A DNA stretch of 64,000 nucleotides from Eubacterium sp. (GCA_017938215.1 JAGBBZ010000006.1:20362-84361), one strand, 5' to 3'. Positions 1 to 9,440 are shown, counted from the first letter of the stretch. Notes: generated by a model from the sequence alone, not told the origin. Program-made: numbers and translations.

Positions 1-72
1 GCGATTTATAAGGGATTTGCCAAAAAATTAAAGAAGCAATGGGAGGATAAGCCCTTTGTTATTGAGGAATAG
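1..72 (+). CDS. 3' end of a gene cut by the window edge (possible pelF)
   Basis: The window opens inside a reading frame whose last 23 codons end with TAG at 70-72. The visible tail is rich in Lys and Glu and carries no motif I can assign. The next gene begins 15 bp later behind its own ribosome binding site and encodes PelG. In Pel loci of Gram-positive bacteria pelF, the GT4 glycosyltransferase that makes the Pel chain, usually sits directly upstream of pelG. PelF is therefore the best guess, from context only. Confidence 0.5.
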   Translation, partial: AIYKGFAKKLKKQWEDKPFVIEE

Positions 73-87
73 AGAGGAGACGTATCG

Positions 88-1533
88 GTGGCAGGAATTG
101 GAGTAAAGCTGAAAAGTATATATGACAAAAATACCTTAACTACAAATATTCTTGGTATGGGATACAGTACCGTGATTACCATTGCACCCATGGTCCTCGT
201 TATTGCGGCGATTATGGCGATGCAGATTGTCTTGCAAATATCCCGATGCGGATATTCCGAACGAGAGTTGTTTGCGTGTACGGTATTATACATTTTTATC
301 TTTGCGTTACTAACGGCATCTCCATTTAATTCTGTGCTTTCGCGATATATGTCGGATGTGATTTATGAAGAGCGGTACCAAGACATTTTGCCTTGCTTTT
401 ATACGGGAATGATAATGAATGTGGTATTTAGTAGTTTGTTTGGCATTCCATTTTGTGTGAGAGAATATTTGGTAAGCGATGTTTCGTTCGTGTATGTATT
501 TGCAGGGTATTGTGGATACATCGCATTGGTTCTTGTATTTTATCAAATGCTCTACTTGTCAATTTGCAAGGATTATAAGAAAATTTCATTCTTTTTCTTA
601 GTAGGAATGCTATTCACTTTGCTTGTATCCTTGCTTTTGGTGTATGTGTTTCAGATAGAACGAACCTTTTCTATGTTAGTGGCATTGGATTTTGGATTTT
701 TGTTGATTGCAGCATTGGAAATCGCAGTGATACGCAGTTATTTCCATGAAAATAGCGGAGAGTACAAGCGTGTGCTGCATTATTTTAAGCTGTATTGGAA
801 ATTGGTGGCTACGAACTTTTTGTATACTCTGGGATTGTATATTCACAATTTTGTGTTTTGGACTACAGACTTGCGAATGGTGGTGGCAAATACATTTGTC
901 AGCGTGACGTCCTATGATTTGGCCACTTGTCTTGCTATGTTTACGAATATTTCTTCCAGCGTGATTTTTATTTCTCGTGTGGAAATGTATTTTCATGAAA
1001 GATATAAGGCATATTCCGAGGCGGTTATCGGTGGACGAGATATGGACATTGAGTTGACCAAGAATCGAATGTTTCGCCAGTTAGCAGAAGAATTGATGAA
1101 TCTTGTACGAATCCAGTTCATCGTATCGGTTATCTTGTTCTTTGTATGTATTATTTTGTTGCCACAGTTTGGTTTTGGCGGTATGGTAATGAAAATTTAT
1201 CCGTGTCTTGCAGCGGGATATTTTATTCTGTTTGTTATGTATGCGGCAATTATTTTTCTGTATTATTTTAATGATTTGAGCGGAGCGTTAGCTACTGCAA
1301 TTGTATTTTGTAGTTGTACGATGTTGGGGAGCATTGTGGCGACGCATTTTTCTGAAATATGGTATGGAATCGGAGTTTTCGCGGGATCTTTCCTAGGATT
1401 TTGCGTAGCATATTTTCGATTGAAGTGGTTGGAAGGACATTTGGATGAGCATATTTTCTGTCGGGGAACGATATTACAGGCAGGACATGGAAAGCGACCA
1501 GCATCTAAAGTGTTTGACCGATATGCAAAATAA
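88..1533 (+). CDS. pelG: PelG-like exopolysaccharide transporter, 12-TM type
   Basis: This is an integral membrane protein of 481 residues that probably moves a Pel-type polysaccharide across the cytoplasmic membrane. The N-terminus MAGIGVKLKSIYDK matches the characteristic MAGIGFELRKL opening of PelG. Hydrophobic segments run along most of the chain (about residues 25-50, 65-85, 105-125, 135-160, 165-190 and so on to about 450), as expected for the MOP-flippase-like PelG fold. It starts at GTG 88 with AGAGGAGA about 8 bp upstream. Downstream are DUF2304 and glycosyltransferase genes in the same direction. PelA, PelD and PelE are not in the window, so the rest of the machine is either upstream or missing. 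PelG assignment is good; substrate is inferred. Confidence 0.85.
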   Translation: MAGIGVKLKSIYDKNTLTTNILGMGYSTVITIAPMVLVIAAIMAMQIVLQISRCGYSERELFACTVLYIFIFALLTASPFNSVLSRYMSDVIYEERYQDILPCFYTGMIMNVVFSSLFGIPFCVREYLVSDVSFVYVFAGYCGYIALVLVFYQMLYLSICKDYKKISFFFLVGMLFTLLVSLLLVYVFQIERTFSMLVALDFGFLLIAALEIAVIRSYFHENSGEYKRVLHYFKLYWKLVATNFLYTLGLYIHNFVFWTTDLRMVVANTFVSVTSYDLATCLAMFTNISSSVIFISRVEMYFHERYKAYSEAVIGGRDMDIELTKNRMFRQLAEELMNLVRIQFIVSVILFFVCIILLPQFGFGGMVMKIYPCLAAGYFILFVMYAAIIFLYYFNDLSGALATAIVFCSCTMLGSIVATHFSEIWYGIGVFAGSFLGFCVAYFRLKWLEGHLDEHIFCRGTILQAGHGKRPASKVFDRYAK

Positions 1534-1554
1534 ATGTATGAGGAGGAAAAAGGT

Positions 1555-1977
1555 ATGGAAACAGGACAAATATTGCGTATGATGATGGTAGCAGCAAGTG
1601 TGATTTTATTGTTGCTTACCACATTATCATTAGCAAAACGAAGATTAAAGGAACAATTTGCGCTACTTTGGGGCGTGATCTCGGTATTGGTTTTTCTGGG
1701 AGGCATTTTCCTGCGCCCAGATACGTGGAACGAGTATATCAGCAATACCGGGACTTTGATTATCATCGGGGGAATTGCATGTGTCGTTTGGTGTCTGTTC
1801 TTTTTAAGTACACAGCTATCTGTACTCAGTCGTAAAAATCAGGAGTTAGCCATGCAGGTTTCTCTGTTGAACCAGGAAAATGAGAGAATTATGGATGAGT
1901 TGAAAAAGACGCAGAAGATGAATCAGAAAGTGTTGGCGGAGGTGGCTGCCCATGAAGAAAATACTATTTGTCATTAA
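1555..1977 (+). CDS. DUF2304 small membrane protein
   Basis: A protein of about 140 residues with three hydrophobic segments (roughly residues 8-22, 35-52 and 63-85), a basic loop KRRLKEQ, and a C-terminal coiled-coil-like tail. This layout fits DUF2304 proteins, which are usually encoded beside family 2 glycosyltransferases. The ATG at 1555 is preferred over 1534 because AGGAGG at 1541-1546 lies 8 bp before it. It ends inside the start of the next glycosyltransferase gene (26-bp overlap), indicating translational coupling. Function is unknown; a membrane accessory role for the neighbouring glycosyltransferases is an inference. Confidence 0.75.
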   Translation: METGQILRMMMVAASVILLLLTTLSLAKRRLKEQFALLWGVISVLVFLGGIFLRPDTWNEYISNTGTLIIIGGIACVVWCLFFLSTQLSVLSRKNQELAMQVSLLNQENERIMDELKKTQKMNQKVLAEVAAHEENTICH

Positions 1978-3160
1978 TACGTTAGGATGCGCTGGTGCGG
2001 AAAATGCGATGCTGGAGTTTATGCGTAATCTGAATCCGGAGAAATATGAGGTATCTCTGTTTGTGTTGATGAATCAAGGAGAAATGATTCGGCAATTGCC
2101 ATCCCATGTCAAGGTGTTAAATGTGAATCTTTCGGATTCTTCGGTACTAAGTAAAGAAGGAAAAGCGGAACTGAATCGTTATATTTTGCGTACCATGTTT
2201 CAGCAAGGAAGTGTGTGGAAAAATCTCCCGTATTTGCTTCGTAACTTCTTTTCCATGTTGGGGAAAGGCAAAATTTTGCCGGACAAGCTTTTGTGGAAAG
2301 TGATGTCAGATGGTGTGGCACCGATGACAGAACATTATGATATGGCGGTGGCCTACTTGGAAGGTGGTTCTGCGTATTACGTGGCGAATCATGTAGAGGC
2401 AGACAAAAAAGTGGGATTTGTTCATATTGATTACGGAAAAGCAGGCTACACCAGGGCACTGGATCAGGGATGCTATGATACATACGAAAGAATCTATGGG
2501 GTTTCCGATGAAGTAAAGGAGCATTTCGTGGAAATGTATCCAGAGTATGAGAAAAAAACGGAGGTCTTCCATAATATGGTAAATCAAACGCGAATTCGAG
2601 AGCGGGCACAATTGCCAGGAGGATTTGAAGATGATTACGATGGGACAAGAATTCTTACCGTGGGACGTTTGACTGCGCAGAAAGCATATGAGATTGCAGT
2701 GGAGGCCATGAAGTTATTAAAGGAAAATGGCTACCAGGTGCGTTGGTACGTGCTGGGAGAAGGAGAAGAACGAAAGTCATTGGAAAAACAGATTCGGGAA
2801 TATGGGTTGCAGGAAGATTTCATGCTTTTAGGAGCAAAGGAAAATCCGTATCCATATTACGCTCAGACCGATTTGTATGTACATGCCACAAGATACGAAG
2901 GAAAAAGTATTGCCATTCAGGAGGCACAAACCCTTGGATGTACGATTCTTGTTTCGGATTGTAGTGGAAATCGAGAACAGGTAGAAGTTGGTGTGGATGG
3001 GCAAATGTGCGATTTAACACCAGAAGGAATTTATGAAGGCATTGTATCGCTGCTGAAAGATAAAGAAGCTTGTCGGCGTTATGGAGAAGCGGCAGGGAAA
3101 AAGGATTTGGTGGAGAGAGAACAGTTAGAGCGTTTTTTGGCGTTAATGAACGAAAAATAA
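1952..3160 (+). CDS. GT4-family glycosyltransferase
   Basis: A 402-residue soluble GT-B glycosyltransferase. The N-terminal acceptor domain opens with MKKILFVINTLGCAGAE, a typical GT4 Gly-rich loop. The donor domain has the VGRLTAQK sugar-nucleotide loop at about residue 232 and the EGKSIAIQE segment at about residue 315, which is the E-x7-E motif. The gene overlaps the DUF2304 gene by 26 bp and is followed 21 bp later by a GT2 gene, so it belongs to the Pel-like operon. It most likely adds a sugar to a surface polysaccharide or lipid-linked precursor. Donor and acceptor cannot be read from the sequence. Confidence 0.85.
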   Translation: MKKILFVINTLGCAGAENAMLEFMRNLNPEKYEVSLFVLMNQGEMIRQLPSHVKVLNVNLSDSSVLSKEGKAELNRYILRTMFQQGSVWKNLPYLLRNFFSMLGKGKILPDKLLWKVMSDGVAPMTEHYDMAVAYLEGGSAYYVANHVEADKKVGFVHIDYGKAGYTRALDQGCYDTYERIYGVSDEVKEHFVEMYPEYEKKTEVFHNMVNQTRIRERAQLPGGFEDDYDGTRILTVGRLTAQKAYEIAVEAMKLLKENGYQVRWYVLGEGEERKSLEKQIREYGLQEDFMLLGAKENPYPYYAQTDLYVHATRYEGKSIAIQEAQTLGCTILVSDCSGNREQVEVGVDGQMCDLTPEGIYEGIVSLLKDKEACRRYGEAAGKKDLVEREQLERFLALMNEK

Positions 3161-3181
3161 GAGACATGGAGGTATCTTATT

Positions 3182-3961
3182 ATGAAAGAAAAAAGTACGA
3201 AAGAATTACTAATTATCATTCCAGCATACAATGAAGAAAAAAATATTGAGAAATTGTTGGATCAGCTGGAGAGTCCGGAAATTGCAGCGATTGCAGATGT
3301 GTTGATTATGAATGATGCGTCTTCGGATGCTACAAACTGGATTGTAAAAGGAAGAAAGTACGAGATTGTCACACATGTATTTAACTTGGGGTATGGTAGT
3401 GCCCTTCAGTTGGGGTACAAATATGCGATTCGTCGTGGTTACGAGTATGTGATTCAGATGGATGCGGATGGTCAGCATGATGTGTGCAATATACCAGTAA
3501 TTTATAAAGCACTGAAAACCAAGGATGAAAATGGGAAATGTCCGGACATTGTGCTCGGATCTCGATTTATGGAAGGTAGCACGGAATTTCCGGTATCCTT
3601 TGCAAAGAAACTGGCTTGGTCGTTGTTTCGTGGGATGATATATATGGGGACAAAGCGTCGTATTGCAGATCCTACTACGGGATTACAGGGGTTGAGTCGA
3701 CGGGTGGTTATTTTTTACTCCCAATACAATCATTTTGATGACAAGTATCCGGATGCCAATATTATCATGCAGATGCTCCTGTTAGGATTTCGTTTGGTGG
3801 AGGTACCTGCGGTTATGCATCAACGTACAGAAGGGGTTAGTATGCATTCTGGATTAAAGCCGATTCTATACATGTTCCGCATGGTATTTTCGATTATTGC
3901 GGTGTGGATTGGAATCCGTGGTTTCAAATTAGATGCAGGAGCAGCAGATGAAAGCGAATAA
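3182..3961 (+). CDS. GT2-family glycosyltransferase (DPM1/DPG-synthase-like)
   Basis: A 259-residue GT-A enzyme without the C-terminal membrane helices found in some relatives. It shows the family opening LLIIIPAYNEEKNI, the NDAS nucleotide-binding segment, and the metal-binding MDADGQHD box near residue 95. A possible DPTTGLQG acceptor-side segment follows near residue 163. Such proteins transfer a sugar from a nucleotide donor to polyprenyl phosphate or to a growing glycan. The pairing with DUF2304 two genes upstream is the usual neighbourhood. The RBS is GGAGG at about 3169. The 3' end overlaps the start of the next gene by 14 bp. Confidence 0.87.
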   Translation: MKEKSTKELLIIIPAYNEEKNIEKLLDQLESPEIAAIADVLIMNDASSDATNWIVKGRKYEIVTHVFNLGYGSALQLGYKYAIRRGYEYVIQMDADGQHDVCNIPVIYKALKTKDENGKCPDIVLGSRFMEGSTEFPVSFAKKLAWSLFRGMIYMGTKRRIADPTTGLQGLSRRVVIFYSQYNHFDDKYPDANIIMQMLLLGFRLVEVPAVMHQRTEGVSMHSGLKPILYMFRMVFSIIAVWIGIRGFKLDAGAADESE

Positions 3962-5147
3962 ATGGAAAACAGAGAAAACATCTTTGCAGGAAAGTACGGA
4001 GATGTTGTTAAATCCTGGGTGTGGGTGGTATGAGATTCATTCGTTTTGGGTGGAGAAAGAAGTGTCGGAGGAAGAAATCCAAGCTTGTCTGAATCCGGAA
4101 CACTCCTTGGTTCTGGTACGCATTCACCTAGGGGCATATCAAAATGCGCCGTTGGATGCCACCGCGCTAAAACATATCAAACAAATTTTGTCTGTGTTTG
4201 AAAGAGCCAAAAAGGACGTTATTTTGCGATGCTGTTACGATTTTGAAGGAATGGGGATGGCACAGGAGCCGGGCGAATTTTCCAAAGTTGTGACGCATAT
4301 GAACCAAGTGGCAAATGTAGTGGCACAGTACGAAAATGTTGTGTATCTGTATCAAGGAGTTTTGCTAGGCAGTTGGGGAGAAATGCATACGTCAAAGTTT
4401 TTGCGACTGGAGAACATCGCTGAATTGTCAGAGATTTTTCGCAAAGCAACCAAGGAAATGGTGTGGCATGGCGTCAGGAAGCCAGAATTTAAGTCATCCA
4501 ATTGGGAAAATGTCACGATTTTTGATGATGGGATTTTGGGGTCTCCCACACACCTTGGCACCGTGGATTTCCCAACAGAAATGGTAGAGCTGGAGAAGAT
4601 TGGTTTGAATTCTCCATATGGTGGCGAGATTGTCGGTGGAGAAGATGCTCTGTCATGGTCGCTCATGGAGACGGTAGAGCGATTGGAGAGATTGCATGTC
4701 AGTTATTTGAATTGTCGCCATGACGAAACATTGTTGCAACATTGGGAACAGCAAAGGGTGGAGACAAATGATGCTTGGAATGGCATGAATGGAAGGGATT
4801 ACATTGGCCGACATTTGGGATACCGTTTTTATGCGAATGGATGGCAAGAGAAACGGCGTAGTTCCCTGGCAGATTCGATGTGTCTGGAAATATATATTGA
4901 GAACAAAGGATTTTCGGATATATATGAAGAGGTGGAGTGGCACCTGCTTCGGCAAGAGGAACAAATGGGGGTACAATCCATGAAAGGGGTGTGTCCAAGT
5001 GGAAGAAAAATCCGGCTCACTTGGGAATTTCCAAGAAAAGCCGGGACTTACTATCTTGCTTTGCGACGAAGGAAGGATAAACGACCAATATATCTGGCAA
5101 ATCCTTCCGATGAACTGGGAAGAATGTGTTTGGGAGAGATTATTTAG
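3948..5147 (+). CDS. DUF4874/DUF4832 protein (cytoplasmic paralogue)
   Basis: A protein of about 399 residues with no signal peptide. The NPGCGWYEIH start, the central GVLLGSWGEMH and GVRKP segments, and the HLGYRF stretch before a beta-rich C-terminus match the DUF4874-DUF4832 architecture. This looks like a TIM-barrel glycoside-hydrolase-like module followed by a beta domain. The start at 3948 is chosen because AGGAG at 3937-3941 is well spaced and the overlap with the upstream gene is short. A longer homologue with a membrane anchor is encoded convergently at 5144-6550. A polysaccharide-processing role beside PelG is an inference; no enzyme activity is shown. Confidence 0.75.
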   Translation: MKANKWKTEKTSLQESTEMLLNPGCGWYEIHSFWVEKEVSEEEIQACLNPEHSLVLVRIHLGAYQNAPLDATALKHIKQILSVFERAKKDVILRCCYDFEGMGMAQEPGEFSKVVTHMNQVANVVAQYENVVYLYQGVLLGSWGEMHTSKFLRLENIAELSEIFRKATKEMVWHGVRKPEFKSSNWENVTIFDDGILGSPTHLGTVDFPTEMVELEKIGLNSPYGGEIVGGEDALSWSLMETVERLERLHVSYLNCRHDETLLQHWEQQRVETNDAWNGMNGRDYIGRHLGYRFYANGWQEKRRSSLADSMCLEIYIENKGFSDIYEEVEWHLLRQEEQMGVQSMKGVCPSGRKIRLTWEFPRKAGTYYLALRRRKDKRPIYLANPSDELGRMCLGEII

Positions 5148-6550
5148 TGTATGGTTAAAGTTCCCAGAGGAAGTGAGCCGTCGCTGGTAGCTTCTTTATT
5201 TGCAAAATGAATGGGAAGCTTTGTTGCAGGATCATACATTTGGAGAGAAATTTTGTATTCGCCCTTGGAAAGCTTTGGAAGCTTAATGGAAGTTTCCATG
5301 CCTTCACGTTCAGGCATAATCCTGCGAGTATCAAGCTCGACCGGATGTGAGGTGGTTTCCATCGTTTCTGTATGGGTAAGCTGGAGCGTCGTATCAAAGG
5401 TGCGATAGGACGGAGCAAAGCCGGTGTTGGAAAAGGAGAGGAAAAGTTGGTCCTTTTGGAGCGATGAGCTGGTTACGACAAAACGATAGCCCAAATGGGC
5501 TTCCACGTATTCATAGCCAGTGCATCCATTAAAAATATCCGCATCCTCTCCGCGATAGATGGTGCTTTTCCATTTATTCAGTACCTTGCCATCATAATCA
5601 CAGCTGAGATAGGAAACGTGCATTGTGGCGAGATCTTGAGCAGCCTGAGGAAAATCGTTGTATGAATTTTCAATAATGACTTCCCCACCATTGGGAACGT
5701 AACGACATAATTGGTTTTGAAAATTCAGTTCTTCTTCTCGAGTCCCCTTTTCAGAAAGGTCTGTGGAAGAGGAATATGAGGTGTCGTCGTAGGTGCCACA
5801 ATCCAATACATTTCCCATCATGCCATCGTTATAAAGACCGAGACGAGAGGGAAGAGTGCCAGTGTAGCTTTCGTTGTTGCTCAAAGGATTCTTCTGCCCG
5901 GTAATGGCTCGCAGATGTGAAGGGGTGCGAACTGCCAGAAAGATATTTGGATCAATCACGTCTGCCAACTTCTTCATAAGAATTTGGATGTGTTCATTGG
6001 TGCCATAGTTCGTCTGATTCATTTCACCACAGTTGCCGGTGAAGACGCCTTGCAAGGAAAAAATGTGCCCCACATGGCGATTCACAACAGAAGCAACCTG
6101 GTCCATATGCGCCATGAGTTGAGTGATTTCGCGAGGCTCGGTTTCCAAAGCTTTTCCATCCCAATCATAAAGAAAGCGAAGAATAAGCTGCTTGTCAGCG
6201 GAGGCAAAGGTTGCTAGGATGTGGTCCAATTGCTGAAGAGCATTGGAAGAAATATCTTTATTTGAATAGTTTTTCAGGTTGATTTGTAAGAGTACCAGAG
6301 ACTGGGTGTCGTTTTCCAGCATTTGTCGGCACCAGATGTCCGCATCGGTTCGAGATGCTTCAGATAAGGTATATCCATATAAGTGAAAAAAACCACAGTA
6401 AGGATTTTGCACGAATGTATTACTTTCATTTAGGGGCGTGCTTTTATATGAAAATTTGGTTTTGGTAACAAAGGAAATCAAACCAAAGGCAAGGATGAAA
6501 AGGAGTAGCACTGCTACCCAAGGGAAAGGTTTATGACGAAATCGTATCAT
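5144..6550 (-). CDS. Membrane-anchored DUF4874/DUF4832 protein
   Basis: A 468-residue paralogue of the protein encoded at 3948-5147. It carries an uncleaved-signal-type N-terminus: basic residues, then a hydrophobic helix at about residues 12-30. Shared landmarks are NPYCGFFH, GVFTGNCGEM, the AVRTPSHLR segment and HLGYRF, followed by a beta-rich DUF4832 tail. It should sit on the outer face of the membrane. Its stop codon overlaps the stop of the convergent paralogue by two bases. An AGGAG lies 8 bp before the ATG. The cytoplasmic plus extracellular pairing suggests the two act on the same glycan in different compartments, which is inference. Confidence 0.75.
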   Translation of the reverse strand: MIRFRHKPFPWVAVLLLFILAFGLISFVTKTKFSYKSTPLNESNTFVQNPYCGFFHLYGYTLSEASRTDADIWCRQMLENDTQSLVLLQINLKNYSNKDISSNALQQLDHILATFASADKQLILRFLYDWDGKALETEPREITQLMAHMDQVASVVNRHVGHIFSLQGVFTGNCGEMNQTNYGTNEHIQILMKKLADVIDPNIFLAVRTPSHLRAITGQKNPLSNNESYTGTLPSRLGLYNDGMMGNVLDCGTYDDTSYSSSTDLSEKGTREEELNFQNQLCRYVPNGGEVIIENSYNDFPQAAQDLATMHVSYLSCDYDGKVLNKWKSTIYRGEDADIFNGCTGYEYVEAHLGYRFVVTSSSLQKDQLFLSFSNTGFAPSYRTFDTTLQLTHTETMETTSHPVELDTRRIMPEREGMETSIKLPKLSKGEYKISLQMYDPATKLPIHFANKEATSDGSLPLGTLTIH

Positions 6551-6636
6551 GATTATAGCTCCTAACTAAATTGATATGATTAGTATAGCACAGGATGAAA
6601 AAGATTACGACAAAAAATGTAATAGGAGGTGTCGAT

Positions 6637-8181
6637 GTGGTGGAAAAAAGTAGAACGGAACATTCTGTAAGAAATACAACAGCAGCTATGGTTTCAAAAA
6701 TTGTGGCAGTGTTGATGGGATTTGCCACTCGTGTTGTATTTACACATACATTAAGTGAAAGCTACGTCGGCGTTAACGGGTTATTTTCTGACCTTTTAAA
6801 TGTATTAGCGTTGTCGGAACTGGGAGTAGGAACAGCCATAACCTACGCATTGTATCGGCCGATTGCTGAGGGAGATACAGAAAAGCAAAAGTCTTTGATG
6901 CAGTTGTATTGCTTTTTCTATCGCATTGTAGCCGGAATTGTACTAGTGGCTGGTCTGGCAGTTATACCATTTATGGATCTTTTGATTAAAAACCAACCGG
7001 ATATTGACCATTTGATCTTGATTTATCTCATGTATCTGGCAAATTCGGTATTGTCCTATTTGTTGATTTACAAGAAAACGCTGATTGACGCTCACCAGCT
7101 TAGTTATCTGGGAGAAGTGTACCAGATGACAGCGATTTTGATTCAGGATGTTTTTCAGATCATATTACTTTTGACAACCCACAATTTTATTTTGTTTTTG
7201 GTGGTGTATATGATTTGTACCGTCGGAAACAACGTGGCGATTTCACGGAAGGCGAATCAGCTGTATCCATATTTGAAGGATAAGAATATTCAGCCATTGC
7301 CGAAGGAAGAGAAAAAAGGAATTTTTAAAAATATTCGTGCCATGCTTATGCATAAGATTGGAGATGTGGTGGTAAATAATACAGACAATCTGCTTTTGTC
7401 TTCCATCGTAGGAATTATTAGTGTTGGCTGTTATTCCAATTATTATCTGATCATCGGATCCATTCATCAGCTTATGAGCCAAGTGTTCCGAGGGATTACT
7501 GCCAGTGTGGGGAATCTTGGAGTGACCGAAAATCCCGAGCGCGTAAAACGAATCTTTGAAAGTTCGTTTTTTGTGGGGCAGTGGTTGTATGGTTTCGCGG
7601 CCATCTGTCTATGTGAACTATTGAATCCTTTTGTAGAGGTTAGTTTTGGAGAACAATATGTATTCCCAATGAGTGTGGTAGTGATCCTGTGCGCGAATTT
7701 CCTTATCACAGGAATGCGTCAAGCGACATTGGTATTTCGCGATTCTCTTGGATTGTTTTGGTTCGACCGCTACAAGTCTTTGGCAAGTGCGTTGTTGAAC
7801 CTGATGATTTCGATTTTATTGGCAAGACAATACGGAACGGCGGGAGTGTTCGGAGGTACCATCATCAGCACCATACTTACATCGTTTTGGGTGGAACCGT
7901 GGATTCTTTATCGACACTCGCTTAAGGCAAAGGTACGGATGTATTTTATCCGTTATGCCATGTATATTTCGGTGATAGGAATTGCCTGGGGATTGACTCA
8001 TATGATTTGTGTATCTTTTCACGGGACACCATGGCAACTCATCGGGAAGCGTTTGATTCCATGTATCTTTGTTCCAAATGTTATTTTTCTAATCTGTTAT
8101 TTCCGTACCAGTGAATTTGGCTTTTTGTGGCAGAAGGCAAAAGGGATATGGAATCAATGGAGAGGAGGAAGACGAGGATGA
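6637..8181 (+). CDS. Polysaccharide flippase (Wzx/MOP superfamily)
   Basis: A membrane protein of about 514 residues with roughly 12-14 hydrophobic segments and the N-terminal R-N-T-x-x-A-M-V-S-K pattern typical of Wzx-type flippases. It likely moves lipid-linked glycan repeat units to the outer face of the membrane. GTG at 6637 is preferred as start because AGGAGG at 6624-6629 lies 7 bp upstream; an in-frame ATG at 6595 lacks an RBS. The last codon overlaps the next gene as ATGA, so the nucleotidyltransferase gene is translationally coupled to it. Substrate is unknown; it could serve the Pel-like locus or be a separate exporter. Confidence 0.85.
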   Translation: MVEKSRTEHSVRNTTAAMVSKIVAVLMGFATRVVFTHTLSESYVGVNGLFSDLLNVLALSELGVGTAITYALYRPIAEGDTEKQKSLMQLYCFFYRIVAGIVLVAGLAVIPFMDLLIKNQPDIDHLILIYLMYLANSVLSYLLIYKKTLIDAHQLSYLGEVYQMTAILIQDVFQIILLLTTHNFILFLVVYMICTVGNNVAISRKANQLYPYLKDKNIQPLPKEEKKGIFKNIRAMLMHKIGDVVVNNTDNLLLSSIVGIISVGCYSNYYLIIGSIHQLMSQVFRGITASVGNLGVTENPERVKRIFESSFFVGQWLYGFAAICLCELLNPFVEVSFGEQYVFPMSVVVILCANFLITGMRQATLVFRDSLGLFWFDRYKSLASALLNLMISILLARQYGTAGVFGGTIISTILTSFWVEPWILYRHSLKAKVRMYFIRYAMYISVIGIAWGLTHMICVSFHGTPWQLIGKRLIPCIFVPNVIFLICYFRTSEFGFLWQKAKGIWNQWRGGRRG

Positions 8182-9392
8182 TTTCTAAGGAAGAAAAATG
8201 GTTAATGCAAGCATTAAGTGCTGCGCTTCGAGGGACAGATACCGAGACGGAATCCATGGAAAAGGTAGAAGTGAATTGGAATCGAGTTCTTACCTTGTCG
8301 CAGACTCATGCGGTGGTACCCTTTTTGTACTCCCTTGTGGAGTGTGGTGGGATTCATTCCAACATAGTTCCTTCGATTCAAAATACTTGTATCCAAACGG
8401 TACAACAAAGTTACCGACTAATGTTTTTGACTCATTATGTGGTAACGCAATTGGAAGCTGCAGGAATTCCTGTAGTGGTGTTAAAAGGGGTATCTGCTGC
8501 GGCGCTATACTCTGTGCCGGAATTGCGCAAATCCGGTGATGTGGATTTGTTTTTGCCGCAGGCGGAAGAAACGTTGGAGCGGGCAGCGAAGGTGATGGAT
8601 GAGGCTGGTTTTTTGCGTGAAGTGGAACAGCGTGTGAATCACCATCATGTATGGCGTACACCACAAGGAATTGAGATTGAACTTCATGTTATGTTGGCAG
8701 AGCCTTTTGATGATGAAGGTGTGAATCGGATTTTGGCGGACATATCTCAGAATGTGTCACAGCATATGGAACGCAAGGAAATTATGGGACTGTCATTTCC
8801 GGTACTAGCGGAGGCGTACCAAGCGTATCAGTTATTGCTTCATATGTTGCAACATTTTTTACGTTCGGGCTTTGGACTGAAACTATTGTGTGATTGGGTT
8901 GTGTTTTGGAATCGAAACATATCGAAGGAAGAGATACGTCAATATAAGCACCTTATTAGAGAAAGTGGTTTGGAAGGTTTTTCCGATATGGTAACGTGGA
9001 TTTGTATGAATCACTTGGGGCTTTATGAATCCAAAGGCAAACAGATTATTTCTCCGAAGAACATGAGTGAGCGCTATGATTCTTTTTTGGAAGATATTTT
9101 GGAAGCTGCTGAATTTGGGCAAAATGACGAGGCGCGAATGGTGGTGCTCCGTGGTACTGGGTTGAAGGATTATGTGAGAGAGTTTCATCATCAAATGAAA
9201 TTAACATATCCTACGGAAGGGAAAAAAATAATTCTTTGGCCGATATTATGGACTAAACTTTTCCTTCAATTCTGCCGAAACAATAAACAGATACGAAATG
9301 TGTCCACGCGACAAGTGTTGAAAAAGGCGAGAGAGCGAAGTCGAAATATGGCTAATCTTCGTCTGTTTCAAAAAAATGGGAAAAAAAGTTAA
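8178..9392 (+). CDS. Nucleotidyltransferase family protein (PF14907-like)
   Basis: A soluble protein of about 404 residues. The centre carries the polymerase-beta-type nucleotidyltransferase signature: VVLKGVSAAAL, then KSGDVDLFLP with paired acidic residues, then a third acid in the IEIELHVML segment. PF14907-type enzymes occur in several RiPP loci, including lasso-peptide clusters that also carry HPr-kinase-like proteins. The start at 8178 overlaps the flippase stop (ATGA), with AGGAGG 9 bp upstream. The next gene, behind its own strong promoter, is the leader-bearing protein at 9490. A role in modifying that protein is an inference from neighbourhood; the C-terminus is basic and has no recognised domain. 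Confidence 0.75.
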   Translation: MISKEEKWLMQALSAALRGTDTETESMEKVEVNWNRVLTLSQTHAVVPFLYSLVECGGIHSNIVPSIQNTCIQTVQQSYRLMFLTHYVVTQLEAAGIPVVVLKGVSAAALYSVPELRKSGDVDLFLPQAEETLERAAKVMDEAGFLREVEQRVNHHHVWRTPQGIEIELHVMLAEPFDDEGVNRILADISQNVSQHMERKEIMGLSFPVLAEAYQAYQLLLHMLQHFLRSGFGLKLLCDWVVFWNRNISKEEIRQYKHLIRESGLEGFSDMVTWICMNHLGLYESKGKQIISPKNMSERYDSFLEDILEAAEFGQNDEARMVVLRGTGLKDYVREFHHQMKLTYPTEGKKIILWPILWTKLFLQFCRNNKQIRNVSTRQVLKKARERSRNMANLRLFQKNGKKS

Positions 9393-9410
9393 TAAAATAA
9401 TTGTAAAGTA

Positions 9411-9440
9411 TTGACAAAAAGTTATATCATGGTATATAAT
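9411..9440 (+). promoter_or_regulatory. Strong sigma-A promoter for the leader-bearing protein
   Basis: A perfect TTGACA (9411-9416) is separated by 18 bp from a perfect TATAAT (9435-9440). An inverted repeat ATTGACA/TGTCAAT (9410-9416 and 9440-9446) brackets the promoter and could be an operator. The leader is about 45 nt. This is among the best consensus promoters in the window, implying high expression of the small protein that follows. Confidence 0.85.
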
